A DNA stretch of 54,600 nt, taken from Candidatus Staskawiczbacteria bacterium (GTDB lineage: Bacteria; Patescibacteriota; Minisyncoccia; Minisyncoccales; Staskawiczbacteraceae). Where the stretch lies: positions 1-54,600 of the forward strand of contig JAHFKW010000002.1 of assembly GCA_023245145.1 (NCBI GenBank), read 5' to 3'. Positions 39,980 to 48,807 of this stretch are shown piece after piece. Position 1 is the stretch's first letter. Every line of letters starts with the position of its first letter. A model generated the notes under the pieces. That model was given only the letters and a program-made list of their open reading frames with translations. It was not told where the DNA came from and made no database searches. Both the position numbers and the translations under genes were made by a program.

Positions 39980-40034
39980 TTAAGAATCCTCCAATGTCAC
40001 AATGGGTAGGTGGCTAGAACTTACTCTAAAATAT

Positions 40035-40110
40035 CATAAATTCAAAAAGTAATCAATAGATCATGGACTATTACTAAACATTAGGCATTACAAAGCAAGC
40101 CAGCCGATAA
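40035..40110 (+). pseudogene. Decayed copy of the dnaJ promoter and first codons
   Basis: atatcataaat...caatagatcatggactattactaaacattaggcattacaaagcaagccagccg vs true dnaJ atatcataaat...caatagcatggactactatgaagttttaggcatcacaaaacaagccagcgcg. Confidence 0.8.
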
Positions 40111-40123
40111 ATATCAAAAAACA

Positions 40124-40510
40124 GTGAAAAAAGATTTCAAAAATTGGGGCGGACAAAAAGCCAACATTCACAACGAAAAGCAAAGGCCATTTTTTCATGA
40201 GAGGGAAGTGTGGTTTTGCACTCTCGGAGAGAATATCGGCTTTGAGCAAGATGGCAGCGGTGGTAAATTCTTACGGCCAGCGGTCATTTTGAAAAAATTC
40301 AACAATGAGGTAGTATGGATATTGCCACTGACTCGTAATCCAAAAGCAGGTAAATACTATTTTAGCGTTTTGCTGAATGGTAAAGCAAGCACCATTATTT
40401 TATCTCAAATTCGTCTGATTGATACCAAGAGGTTGCAGTACAAAATAGGAATGGTTAACGAGAATGAATTCGGTAAACTAAAAGAAGCGCTTGTGGCGCT
40501 CCTAAAATAA
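40124..40510 (+). CDS. PemK/MazF-family toxin-like protein
   Basis: FFHEREVWFCTLGENIGFEQDGSGGKFLRPAVILKKFNNEVVWILPLT...ILSQIRLIDTKRLQYKIG. Confidence 0.88.
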   Translation: MKKDFKNWGGQKANIHNEKQRPFFHEREVWFCTLGENIGFEQDGSGGKFLRPAVILKKFNNEVVWILPLTRNPKAGKYYFSVLLNGKASTIILSQIRLIDTKRLQYKIGMVNENEFGKLKEALVALLK

Positions 40511-40605
40511 GTGGTAGAAATAGTTACTCCCGCTTGCGCGGGAGAGGGCCGAAGCCGTTTGTACGTTAAGTATAGCAGAATAAAGACCCGTGTCAATAGA
40601 CGCAG

Positions 40606-40668
40606 AAGAAGGCCAATTTGAGGAAAAAAAATAGGCGCCGAAAGTTGATTGAACAACTCGCGACGCCA
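40606..40668 (+). repeat. dnaK 3'-end plus terminator, copy 2
   Basis: GAAGAAGGCCAATTTGAGGAAAAAAAATAGGCGCCGAAAGTTGATTGAACAACTCGCGACGCC. Confidence 0.8.
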
Positions 40669-40674
40669 ATAGAA

Positions 40675-40863
40675 CTATTTTTTTGATGTCTTGCGGGGGG
40701 GAGCTTCAATTCGAACAGATTCGAATTTGCCTCCACTCTGTGTGCACATGCGATATTGAAGAAGACTGCAGAGTTGCCGAAGGAATTCTTGATCTTTTTT
40801 GTTCCTTGGAACCAACAAAATCGTTGGGGTTATAATGTCCTCTGTTTCGAGAACGCAATTCAT
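40675..40863 (-). CDS. Orphan small protein
   Basis: AAAAGGAGaaaatcATG; promoter TTGCAA-17-TATAGT. Confidence 0.65.
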   Translation of the reverse strand: MNCVLETEDIITPTILLVPRNKKDQEFLRQLCSLLQYRMCTQSGGKFESVRIEAPPRKTSKK

Positions 40864-40940
40864 GATTTTCTCCTTTTACGGAAGGTTGAATGTGCAATAC
40901 CTGAATAACTATATCATAAATATAATAAATTTGCAATAGC

Positions 40941-42017
40941 ATGGACTACTATGAAGTTTTAGGCATCACAAAACAAGCCAGCGCGGACGAAATCAAAAAA
41001 GCTTTTCATAAGCTGGCTCATAAGTATCACCCTGATAAAGGCGGGGATGAGAAAAAGTTTAAAGAGATAAATGAAGCTTATCAGGTTTTAAGTAACGCCG
41101 AAAAGCGCCAACAGTATGATCAATTTGGCAGAACGTTTGATCAAAATGGCGGAGGAGCTGGAGATTTTAATTGGGCTTGGCAGAATCAGGGAGCAAGCGG
41201 TTTTGATCCGGAAGACTTGGGTGATATTTTTGAGAACTTTTTTCAATTTGGAGGTGGGGGACGCAGAGCTAGCAAAAAAGATATTAAAAAGGGTAAAGAT
41301 ATTCAAATTGACATTGAAATTGCACTGGAAGAAACTCTGCAACCCATTCACAAAAAGATTTCTCTGAAAAAAGAAATTACGTGTACACGATGCGTAGGCA
41401 AAGGCGCCGAGCCCGGAACAAAAGTTAACGAATGTTTTTCATGTCGGGGAAGTGGCCAGGTGCAGGAAGTTAAGCGCACCATTTTGGGCAGTTACACGAC
41501 ATTTACCACTTGTCCGGAATGTAAGGGCGAAGGGAATAGACCCGAAAAAGTTTGCAATGTGTGTCATGGCGAAGGCCGATTAAAAGGCCATGAGGACATT
41601 GAATTTACCATTCCCGCTGGCATTGATAATAATCAGGCTATTGAAATTGATGGCAGAGGTGACGCTGGTAAGAAAAATGGCAAAGCCGGGAATTTGTATG
41701 TGCGAATTTTTGTAAAAAAGCACCCTGTGTTTTTGCGCAAAGGTGATGATTTATATTTATCTCGTGAAATTAATTATTCGGACGCTATTTTGGGTGGCAA
41801 CATGGAAATGCCAACACTAGAAAATACGCCGATTATCGTTAAAATTCCGGCTGGCACCGAATCGGGAAAAATTTTACGCATCAGTGAAAAAGGAATCCCG
41901 CATTATGGCAGTTACGGCAGAGGCAGTATTTATGTGGAATTGATTATCAAAACGCCCAAAAAAGTAAGTAAAAGACAAAAAGAATTACTTGACCAATTGC
42001 GCCAAGAAGGGTTATAA
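40941..42017 (+). CDS. dnaJ: Chaperone DnaJ
   Basis: DYYEVLGITKQASADEIKKAFHKLAHKYHPDKGG; CxxCxGxG zinc motifs. Confidence 0.97.
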   Translation: MDYYEVLGITKQASADEIKKAFHKLAHKYHPDKGGDEKKFKEINEAYQVLSNAEKRQQYDQFGRTFDQNGGGAGDFNWAWQNQGASGFDPEDLGDIFENFFQFGGGGRRASKKDIKKGKDIQIDIEIALEETLQPIHKKISLKKEITCTRCVGKGAEPGTKVNECFSCRGSGQVQEVKRTILGSYTTFTTCPECKGEGNRPEKVCNVCHGEGRLKGHEDIEFTIPAGIDNNQAIEIDGRGDAGKKNGKAGNLYVRIFVKKHPVFLRKGDDLYLSREINYSDAILGGNMEMPTLENTPIIVKIPAGTESGKILRISEKGIPHYGSYGRGSIYVELIIKTPKKVSKRQKELLDQLRQEGL

Positions 42018-42039
42018 TCGAAGGGAGGAAGAAAAGCGG

Positions 42040-42111
42040 GCTCCTATAGCTCAACGGTAGAGCAGTTGCCTTTTAAGCAATTGGTTCCAGGTTCGAATCC
42101 TGGTGGGAGCA
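42040..42111 (+). tRNA. tRNA-Lys (anticodon TTT)
   Basis: GCTCCTATAGCTCAACGGTAGAGCA...TTGCCTTTTAAGCAA...GGTTCGAATCC...TGGGAGCA. Confidence 0.93.
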
Positions 42112-42147
42112 CAGGGTAAAAAAAGTCTTCAACTTAAGGAGTTGGCC

Positions 42148-42567
42148 ATGGTTGCGCAGAGCATGAAAAAATTGGCAGATCTTTTTGTCATAGACTTGGC
42201 AGGCTGGGAAATTGGCTATTGCCATTTCCTGGAACTGGAACACTCGTGTATGGGGACCTTCCCCGCGATTAGGCTCAGCGACGGAGCCCCAATGTTGGTG
42301 GCGGAAAAAGGTTTACTAAAACTGGTTTGGGAAGCTGTTGGGCAGTGTCAAGCCAGAACATCAAGTTTTTTGGGTCTGTTTAACCGCCGACTCGGCCTCG
42401 TCTTTAATCTGGAGGCACCCGGATCCAACAAGGGCAATTCCGTTTCGCTCAAACTTTTCGGGAGGGATGAGATTCAAATCCTGGTCAATACACCCAATGG
42501 CTTAGGATGGGCACCGGGACTTCTGGGCGGCAGCGAAGGTATCGCATCTCCCCTAAGATTCGACTAA
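42148..42567 (+). CDS. Orphan protein
   Basis: CTTAAGGAGttggccATG (start revised to 42148); terminator AAGCCCCTT...AAGGGGTTTTT at ~42603-42645. Confidence 0.7.
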   Translation: MVAQSMKKLADLFVIDLAGWEIGYCHFLELEHSCMGTFPAIRLSDGAPMLVAEKGLLKLVWEAVGQCQARTSSFLGLFNRRLGLVFNLEAPGSNKGNSVSLKLFGRDEIQILVNTPNGLGWAPGLLGGSEGIASPLRFD

Positions 42568-42710
42568 CTCGCACTTTAACGGCCAAGCTCTAAAGATCGA
42601 CCAAGCCCCTTAATGCAAAAGGAATTGCAGCAAGGGGTTTTTATTTTTTGGTAGTTTTTTAGTGAATAATGTGTGTTGCACATAGACCAGCTCCATGGTA
42701 CGATTAATAC

Positions 42711-43397
42711 ATGAAATCAAAATATCACTCATTAAAAGAGATGGCTATTAATCTACGGAAGAACGGGAGAAGTTATAGTGAAATTATAACAATAACTAAA
42801 ACTAAAATCCCTAAAAGCACTTTATCTACATGGTTTAGTAAGATTTATTTAACGAACGAGCAAAAGAAAAGAATACATGCCAACATCAAGGAAAGCTCAA
42901 GAAAGGGAATGGAGGTGGCAAGAGTTGTAAACAAACGAAGAAGAGAAAAATACCTACAATCCATAATTGACCGCAATCAACATCTTTCCCTGACGCTAGA
43001 AGATATAAATACATCGAAAGTAGTTTTATCAATCCTTTATTTGGCAGAAGGTGCAAAAAGTATGAAAAGAGGCTCTTTGTATTTTGGAAATTCAGACCCG
43101 TTTATTATAGATCTATTCTTGAGTTTAATGAGGAAGTGTTATACTATTGATGAAAGTAAATTTCGCTGCACTCTCTTATGCAGAGCTGATCAGAACATTT
43201 TAAAATTAGAGAAGCTTTGGTCAAAAATAACAAACATACCAAAAAAACAGTTTTATGGAGCAAGAATTGATCCAAGAACTATTGGGAAGCCCTCTAGAAA
43301 TCTAGGGTATAAAGGTGTCTGTAAAATAGATTATTTTTCTGCTGACGTATTTCTAGATTTAATGACCGTTCCTAGAATAATTCATAAGGGCCCGTAG
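42711..43397 (+). CDS. LAGLIDADG-like homing endonuclease candidate with N-terminal HTH; stop codon lies inside the next tRNA
   Basis: SYSEIITITKTKIPKSTLSTWFSKI (HTH-like); VVLSILYLAEGAKSMKRGSLYFGNSDPFIIDLFLSLMRKCY. Confidence 0.65.
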   Translation: MKSKYHSLKEMAINLRKNGRSYSEIITITKTKIPKSTLSTWFSKIYLTNEQKKRIHANIKESSRKGMEVARVVNKRRREKYLQSIIDRNQHLSLTLEDINTSKVVLSILYLAEGAKSMKRGSLYFGNSDPFIIDLFLSLMRKCYTIDESKFRCTLLCRADQNILKLEKLWSKITNIPKKQFYGARIDPRTIGKPSRNLGYKGVCKIDYFSADVFLDLMTVPRIIHKGP

Positions 43398-43461
43398 CTC
43401 AGCTGGCTAGAGCGTTCGCATGGCATGCGAAAGGTCGTCGGTTCGAATCCGATCGGGTCCA
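43388..43461 (+). tRNA. tRNA-Ala (anticodon GGC)
   Basis: GGGCCCGTAGCTCAGCTGGCTAGAGC...TTCGCATGGCATGCGAA...GGTTCGAATCC...CGGGTCCA. Confidence 0.95.
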
Positions 43462-43520
43462 CATTGACAAATCCTGTTTACGCGGTAGTATGTAGTATCA
43501 ATAACCTAACTCAAAAAACC

Positions 43521-44561
43521 ATGAAAAAAGCCTATCTTTTGCTAGCAGTGATTATTGGCATCTTAACTGTTTCTTCAGTTGCACAAGCTTACGCGGGGAA
43601 CTGTTACTCATACGCTTCAAAAAAGTGTGTGAGCAACATTTCATACTGGTACGATTCTTGCGGAAACATCCAGGCAGTCAATCAAAACTGCAACACTTCA
43701 AACCAAATCTGTAGCAATGGCACTTGTGTTGGCGAAAGTACCGTAAATCCTCCTGTTCAAACTTACATCCAAAACTACCGCACCGCCTGCTATAATAATA
43801 ACATTTTCTGGTACGACTCAAATGGAATTACGCAAAACATGCAAAAGAGTTGCTCTGATGGCAACTCTTGCACCACCGACACTTGTACTAGCACCGCCTG
43901 TAAAAACACCTTAAAGTGCGATGGTTCAACTTGTGGTATTAATTCTGCAGACTACATAACCTACTGCACTGGCAACATCAATACTGGAACTGGTGTCACT
44001 ACCCAGAGCACTATCACCAATGGCAACCAGGCCGTGGTCACAGGAAGTTTTGCCGTTTCTATGTTCGTCAAAAAAGAATCTGATCCAGATTGGTCAAAAT
44101 CGGTAACTACAGTTAACGGAGAAAAACTTACCTTTTTAATAATTTTCAAAAACATCTCCAGCACGCCGGCTGACAACACCACTCTTCAGGCTAACGTAAC
44201 CAATGGCATTACCTACGCCGGAAACTTAAAAATTGATAACACCACTTCAGCGGGGAATATTATTTCAGGAGTCAATATAGGACAACTTAGCGCCCAGACT
44301 TCAAAAGTAGTTAGTTTTTCGGGTACTGTCCAAAGTCAAAATCAACAAACCATCCAGGCCAGCTCCAATGTATATTCGGGCAACATGCATGACTCTGATT
44401 ATGTAACAGTGAATGTGTTAGCCTCTTCAAACGCCACGGCATCAGTTTCGGGCAGTGGGTTTGTCAACTTTGTGAAAAAGTGGTACCTCTGGTTAATTGT
44501 AATCATTGTCCTGATTGCGTTGTTTATAATCATTTTCAGAAGATTATCAACGAACGCGTAA
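43521..44561 (+). CDS. Secreted Cys-rich/DUF11-like protein with C-terminal TM, related to 26971-29205
   Basis: Signal peptide; KCVSNISYWYDSCGNIQAVNQNC...CSNGTCV; LTFLIIFKNISSTPADNTTLQANVTNGITY; C-terminal TM + basic tail. Confidence 0.82.
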   Translation: MKKAYLLLAVIIGILTVSSVAQAYAGNCYSYASKKCVSNISYWYDSCGNIQAVNQNCNTSNQICSNGTCVGESTVNPPVQTYIQNYRTACYNNNIFWYDSNGITQNMQKSCSDGNSCTTDTCTSTACKNTLKCDGSTCGINSADYITYCTGNINTGTGVTTQSTITNGNQAVVTGSFAVSMFVKKESDPDWSKSVTTVNGEKLTFLIIFKNISSTPADNTTLQANVTNGITYAGNLKIDNTTSAGNIISGVNIGQLSAQTSKVVSFSGTVQSQNQQTIQASSNVYSGNMHDSDYVTVNVLASSNATASVSGSGFVNFVKKWYLWLIVIIVLIALFIIIFRRLSTNA

Positions 44562-44661
44562 CAGTTTAAACAGAATCACCCGAATTGTAATTATATAATT
44601 TTGTGTTATACTATAATCGTGTTAGCTTTTACTAGTATCTAACTCCGGGGAGGCTAGTTTC

Positions 44662-45252
44662 ATGTTGAGTAAAAATACGAAAGTTACTCTTGTGACAATC
44701 GTGAAACCATGGGATAGCCTTGTGGCTTTCCCTCTCGGCGCTGGAGAGATGGGAATCATGGCCGGCGCCGAAGATCGAACGGGATTGGTACTTAGGCTAC
44801 TGTCTTTGGTTCTGGATTTCAATTCGCAATGGGTGCCTGTATTCATGAGGGTAGATGTGAGCCCCCTGAAGCCGACTTTTTTTGCATCGCTGATCATTGG
44901 CCTTGAAGAGGGCAATTTGTTCTCAAACGATTGCAAAAGTTTTAAAGAATATGTCACAAAGCAAGCTTTTGACCCGATATCTGGTTATCGGATGGCGGTC
45001 AAAGGTAGAGCAGATTTGAATATCATAGTCAGTGACAACACCAACGCGTTGGCTAATGTCTTCAAGATTTTTGATAGGCATGGTGCACACCCGTGCCAGG
45101 CCGAGTCTTCCTTAAGTGTGGATGTCAATTCCGGTAAAACCTTCATTGACCTGAAGGTGAGCTTGGAACTATTCGAACAAGCGAAAGCCACTCTTGCGGA
45201 AATGCTCAACGAACTGCGAGCAGACGGATGTCGTTTGGTGACAACAGAATAA
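44662..45252 (+). CDS. Orphan protein
   Basis: CCGGGGAGGctagtttcATG; -10-like TATACTATAAT upstream; terminator ACCTCGAAACGGATATTCGAGGTTATTTTTTT. Confidence 0.7.
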   Translation: MLSKNTKVTLVTIVKPWDSLVAFPLGAGEMGIMAGAEDRTGLVLRLLSLVLDFNSQWVPVFMRVDVSPLKPTFFASLIIGLEEGNLFSNDCKSFKEYVTKQAFDPISGYRMAVKGRADLNIIVSDNTNALANVFKIFDRHGAHPCQAESSLSVDVNSGKTFIDLKVSLELFEQAKATLAEMLNELRADGCRLVTTE

Positions 45253-45355
45253 GTAAAAGGACTGATTGTCCATTGATCAAACCTCGAAACGGATATTCGA
45301 GGTTATTTTTTTATGTTGTCAAAAGTGTAAGTTTTTGATAAAGTAAAGTAATTTC

Positions 45356-47686
45356 ATGAATAGAAAGGCCACTGTTTTTGAGTTTACCTCTTATCAATTT
45401 GAACCTGAAAAAAAGCAGGCGATATTTTATTATGCAACAGTTTTTGAAGATGGAGAAACTATTCATTGGACGGAAATCATTATTTTACCTAAAATTGCGA
45501 GATCTCCGACACCTCGCAATTTGCTAGAGAGCCTGCATATAATTTTGGGAATTTCTTACTACAAATTCCATTGTGCGACAAGTGTTAAGTTACGTTACGC
45601 ATTGACCAAGCAGGAAGCTGATTTTTGGAACACGGTATATAAAAAAGGCCTTGGGGAGTTTTTTTATAAAAATAATTTAGACCCAAGTATTTCCCCGAAA
45701 TTCCCTTTTAACAAAATTGAAAAAAGCGCGCCAAGATTCATGATTCATGATTCAAGTTCCAAGTGCCTAGTTGGCATCGGAGGTGGCAAGGATTCCATTG
45801 TAGTTGCAGAACTATTAAAACAGCACGGCTTTGACATCACTGCTTTTGTGACTGAAACGGCTGAATCAACATTGATTAACAAGGTGACTGAAACCATGGA
45901 AGTATCGGGCTTAAAAATTCGACGCATTTTAGACCCAAAAGTCCATGAAAAGCATCTTTATAACGGCCACATTCCCGTTTCAGCCATCTATGCTTTTTTG
46001 GGAATTTTTTCTTGCATACTTTACGGCTACAAATATTTTATTGTCGGCAATGAGCACAGTTCAAACTTTGGAAATACAAAATACAAAGGATTACAGGTAA
46101 ACCATCAATGGAGCAAATCGTTTGAATTCGAAATGTTGTTTTCTGATTATGTAAAAAGTTTTATCAGTCCGAATGTACAATACTTTTCTTTAATGCGTCC
46201 ATTTTACGAGATTAGGATTGTTAAAATGTTCGCCAAGCTTGGCAAGAAATATTTCCCCTATTTTTCTAGCTGTAACAAAAATTTCAAAATAAAAAATAGT
46301 TTAACTGATGCACTTTGGTGTGGCCAATGTGCCAAGTGCGTGTTTGCATTTGCATTATTGTCGGCCTTTTTAAACAAAAAAGAATGGTTGGGAATTTTTG
46401 GTAAAGACTTAAACAAAGATGAAAGTTTAAAGCCGTTATTTAAAGATATTTTGGGGCAGGGGACCATGAAACCCTTTGATTGCGTAGGTACATTTGAAGA
46501 AGCTAAAACCGCGCTAAAAGTTAAAACATATCCTGAAGTTTTTCAAACCTATCCCAACAATGTTCCGGAAGAATTTAAGTTTTTGGGTATGGAAAAAGTG
46601 TCCGTCGTAAATCCTGATGGTATTGAAGGAACATCCGCCAAACAGTATCTGAAAAAATACTGGCCAAAGATAAAAATCGTAACCAAAGATGCCGATTTAA
46701 TTATTAAAACGCCGGGAGTTAAGAAAAACCTCATAAAGATTCCGTACACTACGCCAACTAATATCTTTTTTTCAAAAATAAAAGGGAGAAATATGATGAT
46801 CGGTGTTACGGGCAGTAAGGGTAAAAGCACCACCTCTTCACTTGTTTATCATATATTAAAAACCGCCGGAAAAGATGTCCAATTACTGGGAAATATCGGC
46901 AGGCCCATGCTCAATGCACTCCAAAAACCCATACCAAAGGAACGAATATTTGTGTTGGAACTTTCCAGTTTTCAATTGGATGATATTGCATTTTCACCCG
47001 ACATTGCCGTGATTACTAATTTATTTCCCGAGCATATGGATTTTCACGGTAGCTTAAAAAACTATTACCAAGCCAAAAAGAATATTTATCGCTTCCAGAA
47101 ATCAGGAGAGTATCTGGTGGATCGCCCGAAAGCAAAACAAAGATATCAAAGTAATCTTTTGGGTCAGCACAACCAAAATAACATTCAAGCCGCCGTGGAA
47201 GTTGCCACAATTTTAAAAATCCCCAAATTAAGCATCCAAAAAGCTATCGCAACATTTAAAGGTTTACCGCACCGATTAGAAAAAATTGGCACATTTAAAG
47301 AAATTACCTTTTACGACGATGCCATTTCCACTACGCCAGATTCAACTATTATGGCGATTAAGGCTCTGAAAAACGTAGACACGATATTTTTAGGCGGACA
47401 AGATAGGGGATATGATTTTGGGCAATTAGAAAAAGTCATAAAAAAGTATAAAATTAAAAATATTGTTTTGTTCCCAGATAGCGGAAAAAAGATGCTGACT
47501 TCAACCAAGGGTTTGCGGATTTTGAAAACCAAAAAAATGGCAGAAGCCGTACAATTTGCTTATCAAAAAACCAAAAAAGGGGGTATATGCTTGTTGTCAT
47601 GCGCTTCACCAAGTTATTCTTTATGGAAGAATTTTGAAGTTAAAGGTGATGAGTTTAAAAAGTGGGTAAAAATATTGGCCAAATGA
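45356..47686 (+). CDS. Fusion of a MurL-like glutamyl epimerase domain and a MurD-like ligase
   Basis: N-terminal half VGIGGGKDSIVVAELLKQHG...FIVGNEHSSNFGN...SSCNKNFK...WCGQCAKCVFAFALL (MurL-like); C-terminal half MIGVTGSKGKSTTSSLVYHILK...HRLEKIGTFKEITFYDDAISTTPDST (MurD). Confidence 0.85.
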   Translation: MNRKATVFEFTSYQFEPEKKQAIFYYATVFEDGETIHWTEIIILPKIARSPTPRNLLESLHIILGISYYKFHCATSVKLRYALTKQEADFWNTVYKKGLGEFFYKNNLDPSISPKFPFNKIEKSAPRFMIHDSSSKCLVGIGGGKDSIVVAELLKQHGFDITAFVTETAESTLINKVTETMEVSGLKIRRILDPKVHEKHLYNGHIPVSAIYAFLGIFSCILYGYKYFIVGNEHSSNFGNTKYKGLQVNHQWSKSFEFEMLFSDYVKSFISPNVQYFSLMRPFYEIRIVKMFAKLGKKYFPYFSSCNKNFKIKNSLTDALWCGQCAKCVFAFALLSAFLNKKEWLGIFGKDLNKDESLKPLFKDILGQGTMKPFDCVGTFEEAKTALKVKTYPEVFQTYPNNVPEEFKFLGMEKVSVVNPDGIEGTSAKQYLKKYWPKIKIVTKDADLIIKTPGVKKNLIKIPYTTPTNIFFSKIKGRNMMIGVTGSKGKSTTSSLVYHILKTAGKDVQLLGNIGRPMLNALQKPIPKERIFVLELSSFQLDDIAFSPDIAVITNLFPEHMDFHGSLKNYYQAKKNIYRFQKSGEYLVDRPKAKQRYQSNLLGQHNQNNIQAAVEVATILKIPKLSIQKAIATFKGLPHRLEKIGTFKEITFYDDAISTTPDSTIMAIKALKNVDTIFLGGQDRGYDFGQLEKVIKKYKIKNIVLFPDSGKKMLTSTKGLRILKTKKMAEAVQFAYQKTKKGGICLLSCASPSYSLWKNFEVKGDEFKKWVKILAK

Positions 47687-48807
47687 AAAAACACATAAAC
47701 TATTCTTTGCTTATTGTCTCAACAGTTTTACTCACGTTTGGTGTATTATTTTTAGCTACCCTTTCAGCCATTGCCTCACTGAATGCTTTTGGCAATACCA
47801 ATTATTACTTATTCCATCAATTAGTGGCGGTTGGCATTGGAATTATTGCGGGATTTTGCATGTACAAAATCTCATTAGATTGGCTCAAAAAGCTAGCTTT
47901 ACCCTTATTAATCCTCAACCTCTTACTATTAGCCTCGGTTTTTATACCATTATTAGGTTCTAAGTTTTGGGGTGCTAGTCGATGGATTAGCATTGGATTC
48001 ATTACTCTACAACCCTCTGAATTTTTAAAAATTACCGCCATATTATATCTGTCTGCTTTTTTATCAACTAAATTTTCTGAGAATGTCAAAAGGGGATTTA
48101 TGGCCGCCGCCAAAAAAAGTTATCAAAATGGAATCCACGTCTTCTTACCTTTTGTTTTTTTATTACTCACTATTAACGGATTGCTATTTTTACAAAAGGA
48201 TTTAAGTACAATGAGTATTGTTGCCGGCTCATTAATAGCCATATATTTTATTGCTGGCACTCCGCTTTGGCATACGGCACTGCTTTTTGTTTCAGGAATT
48301 GCCGGAGCACTGTTGCTGGTAAAAATAGAGCCTTATCGAGTACAACGCTTTTTAGTTTTTTTGCATCCGGAGACAGACGTACTGGGGATTGGATATCAAT
48401 TAAAGCAATCGCTTTTGGCCATCGGCTCGGGTGGTATTTTTGGCAAAGGACTTGGCATGTCCACCCAAAAATTTGGCTTTTTACCTAGTTCTATGGCCGA
48501 TTCCATTTTTGCCATCATCGGAGAAGAATTAGGTATTATTGGTTGCGTATTGCTTATATTATTATTCATATTTTTTTTCTGGCAATGTGTACGCATCGCC
48601 AAAAGTTCAACCGACAAATTCAGTAAATTAACTGTAGTGGGTATTTGCACCTGGATACTGTCACAAGCCTTCATGAACATTGCTTCCACGCTGGGCATTT
48701 TTCCGCTGGCCGGCATTCCACTGCCATTTTTTTCCTACGGCGGTAGTCACATCATTGCAGAACTCATAGCAATTGGGCTATTATTAAATATATCCAAAAA
48801 TACATGA
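47683..48807 (+). CDS. ftsW: FtsW/RodA/SpoVE-family glycosyltransferase
   Basis: Multi-TM; GASRWISIGFITLQPSEFLKI; PLPFFSYGGSHIIAELIAIGLLLNI. Confidence 0.93.
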   Translation: MKKHINYSLLIVSTVLLTFGVLFLATLSAIASLNAFGNTNYYLFHQLVAVGIGIIAGFCMYKISLDWLKKLALPLLILNLLLLASVFIPLLGSKFWGASRWISIGFITLQPSEFLKITAILYLSAFLSTKFSENVKRGFMAAAKKSYQNGIHVFLPFVFLLLTINGLLFLQKDLSTMSIVAGSLIAIYFIAGTPLWHTALLFVSGIAGALLLVKIEPYRVQRFLVFLHPETDVLGIGYQLKQSLLAIGSGGIFGKGLGMSTQKFGFLPSSMADSIFAIIGEELGIIGCVLLILLFIFFFWQCVRIAKSSTDKFSKLTVVGICTWILSQAFMNIASTLGIFPLAGIPLPFFSYGGSHIIAELIAIGLLLNISKNT

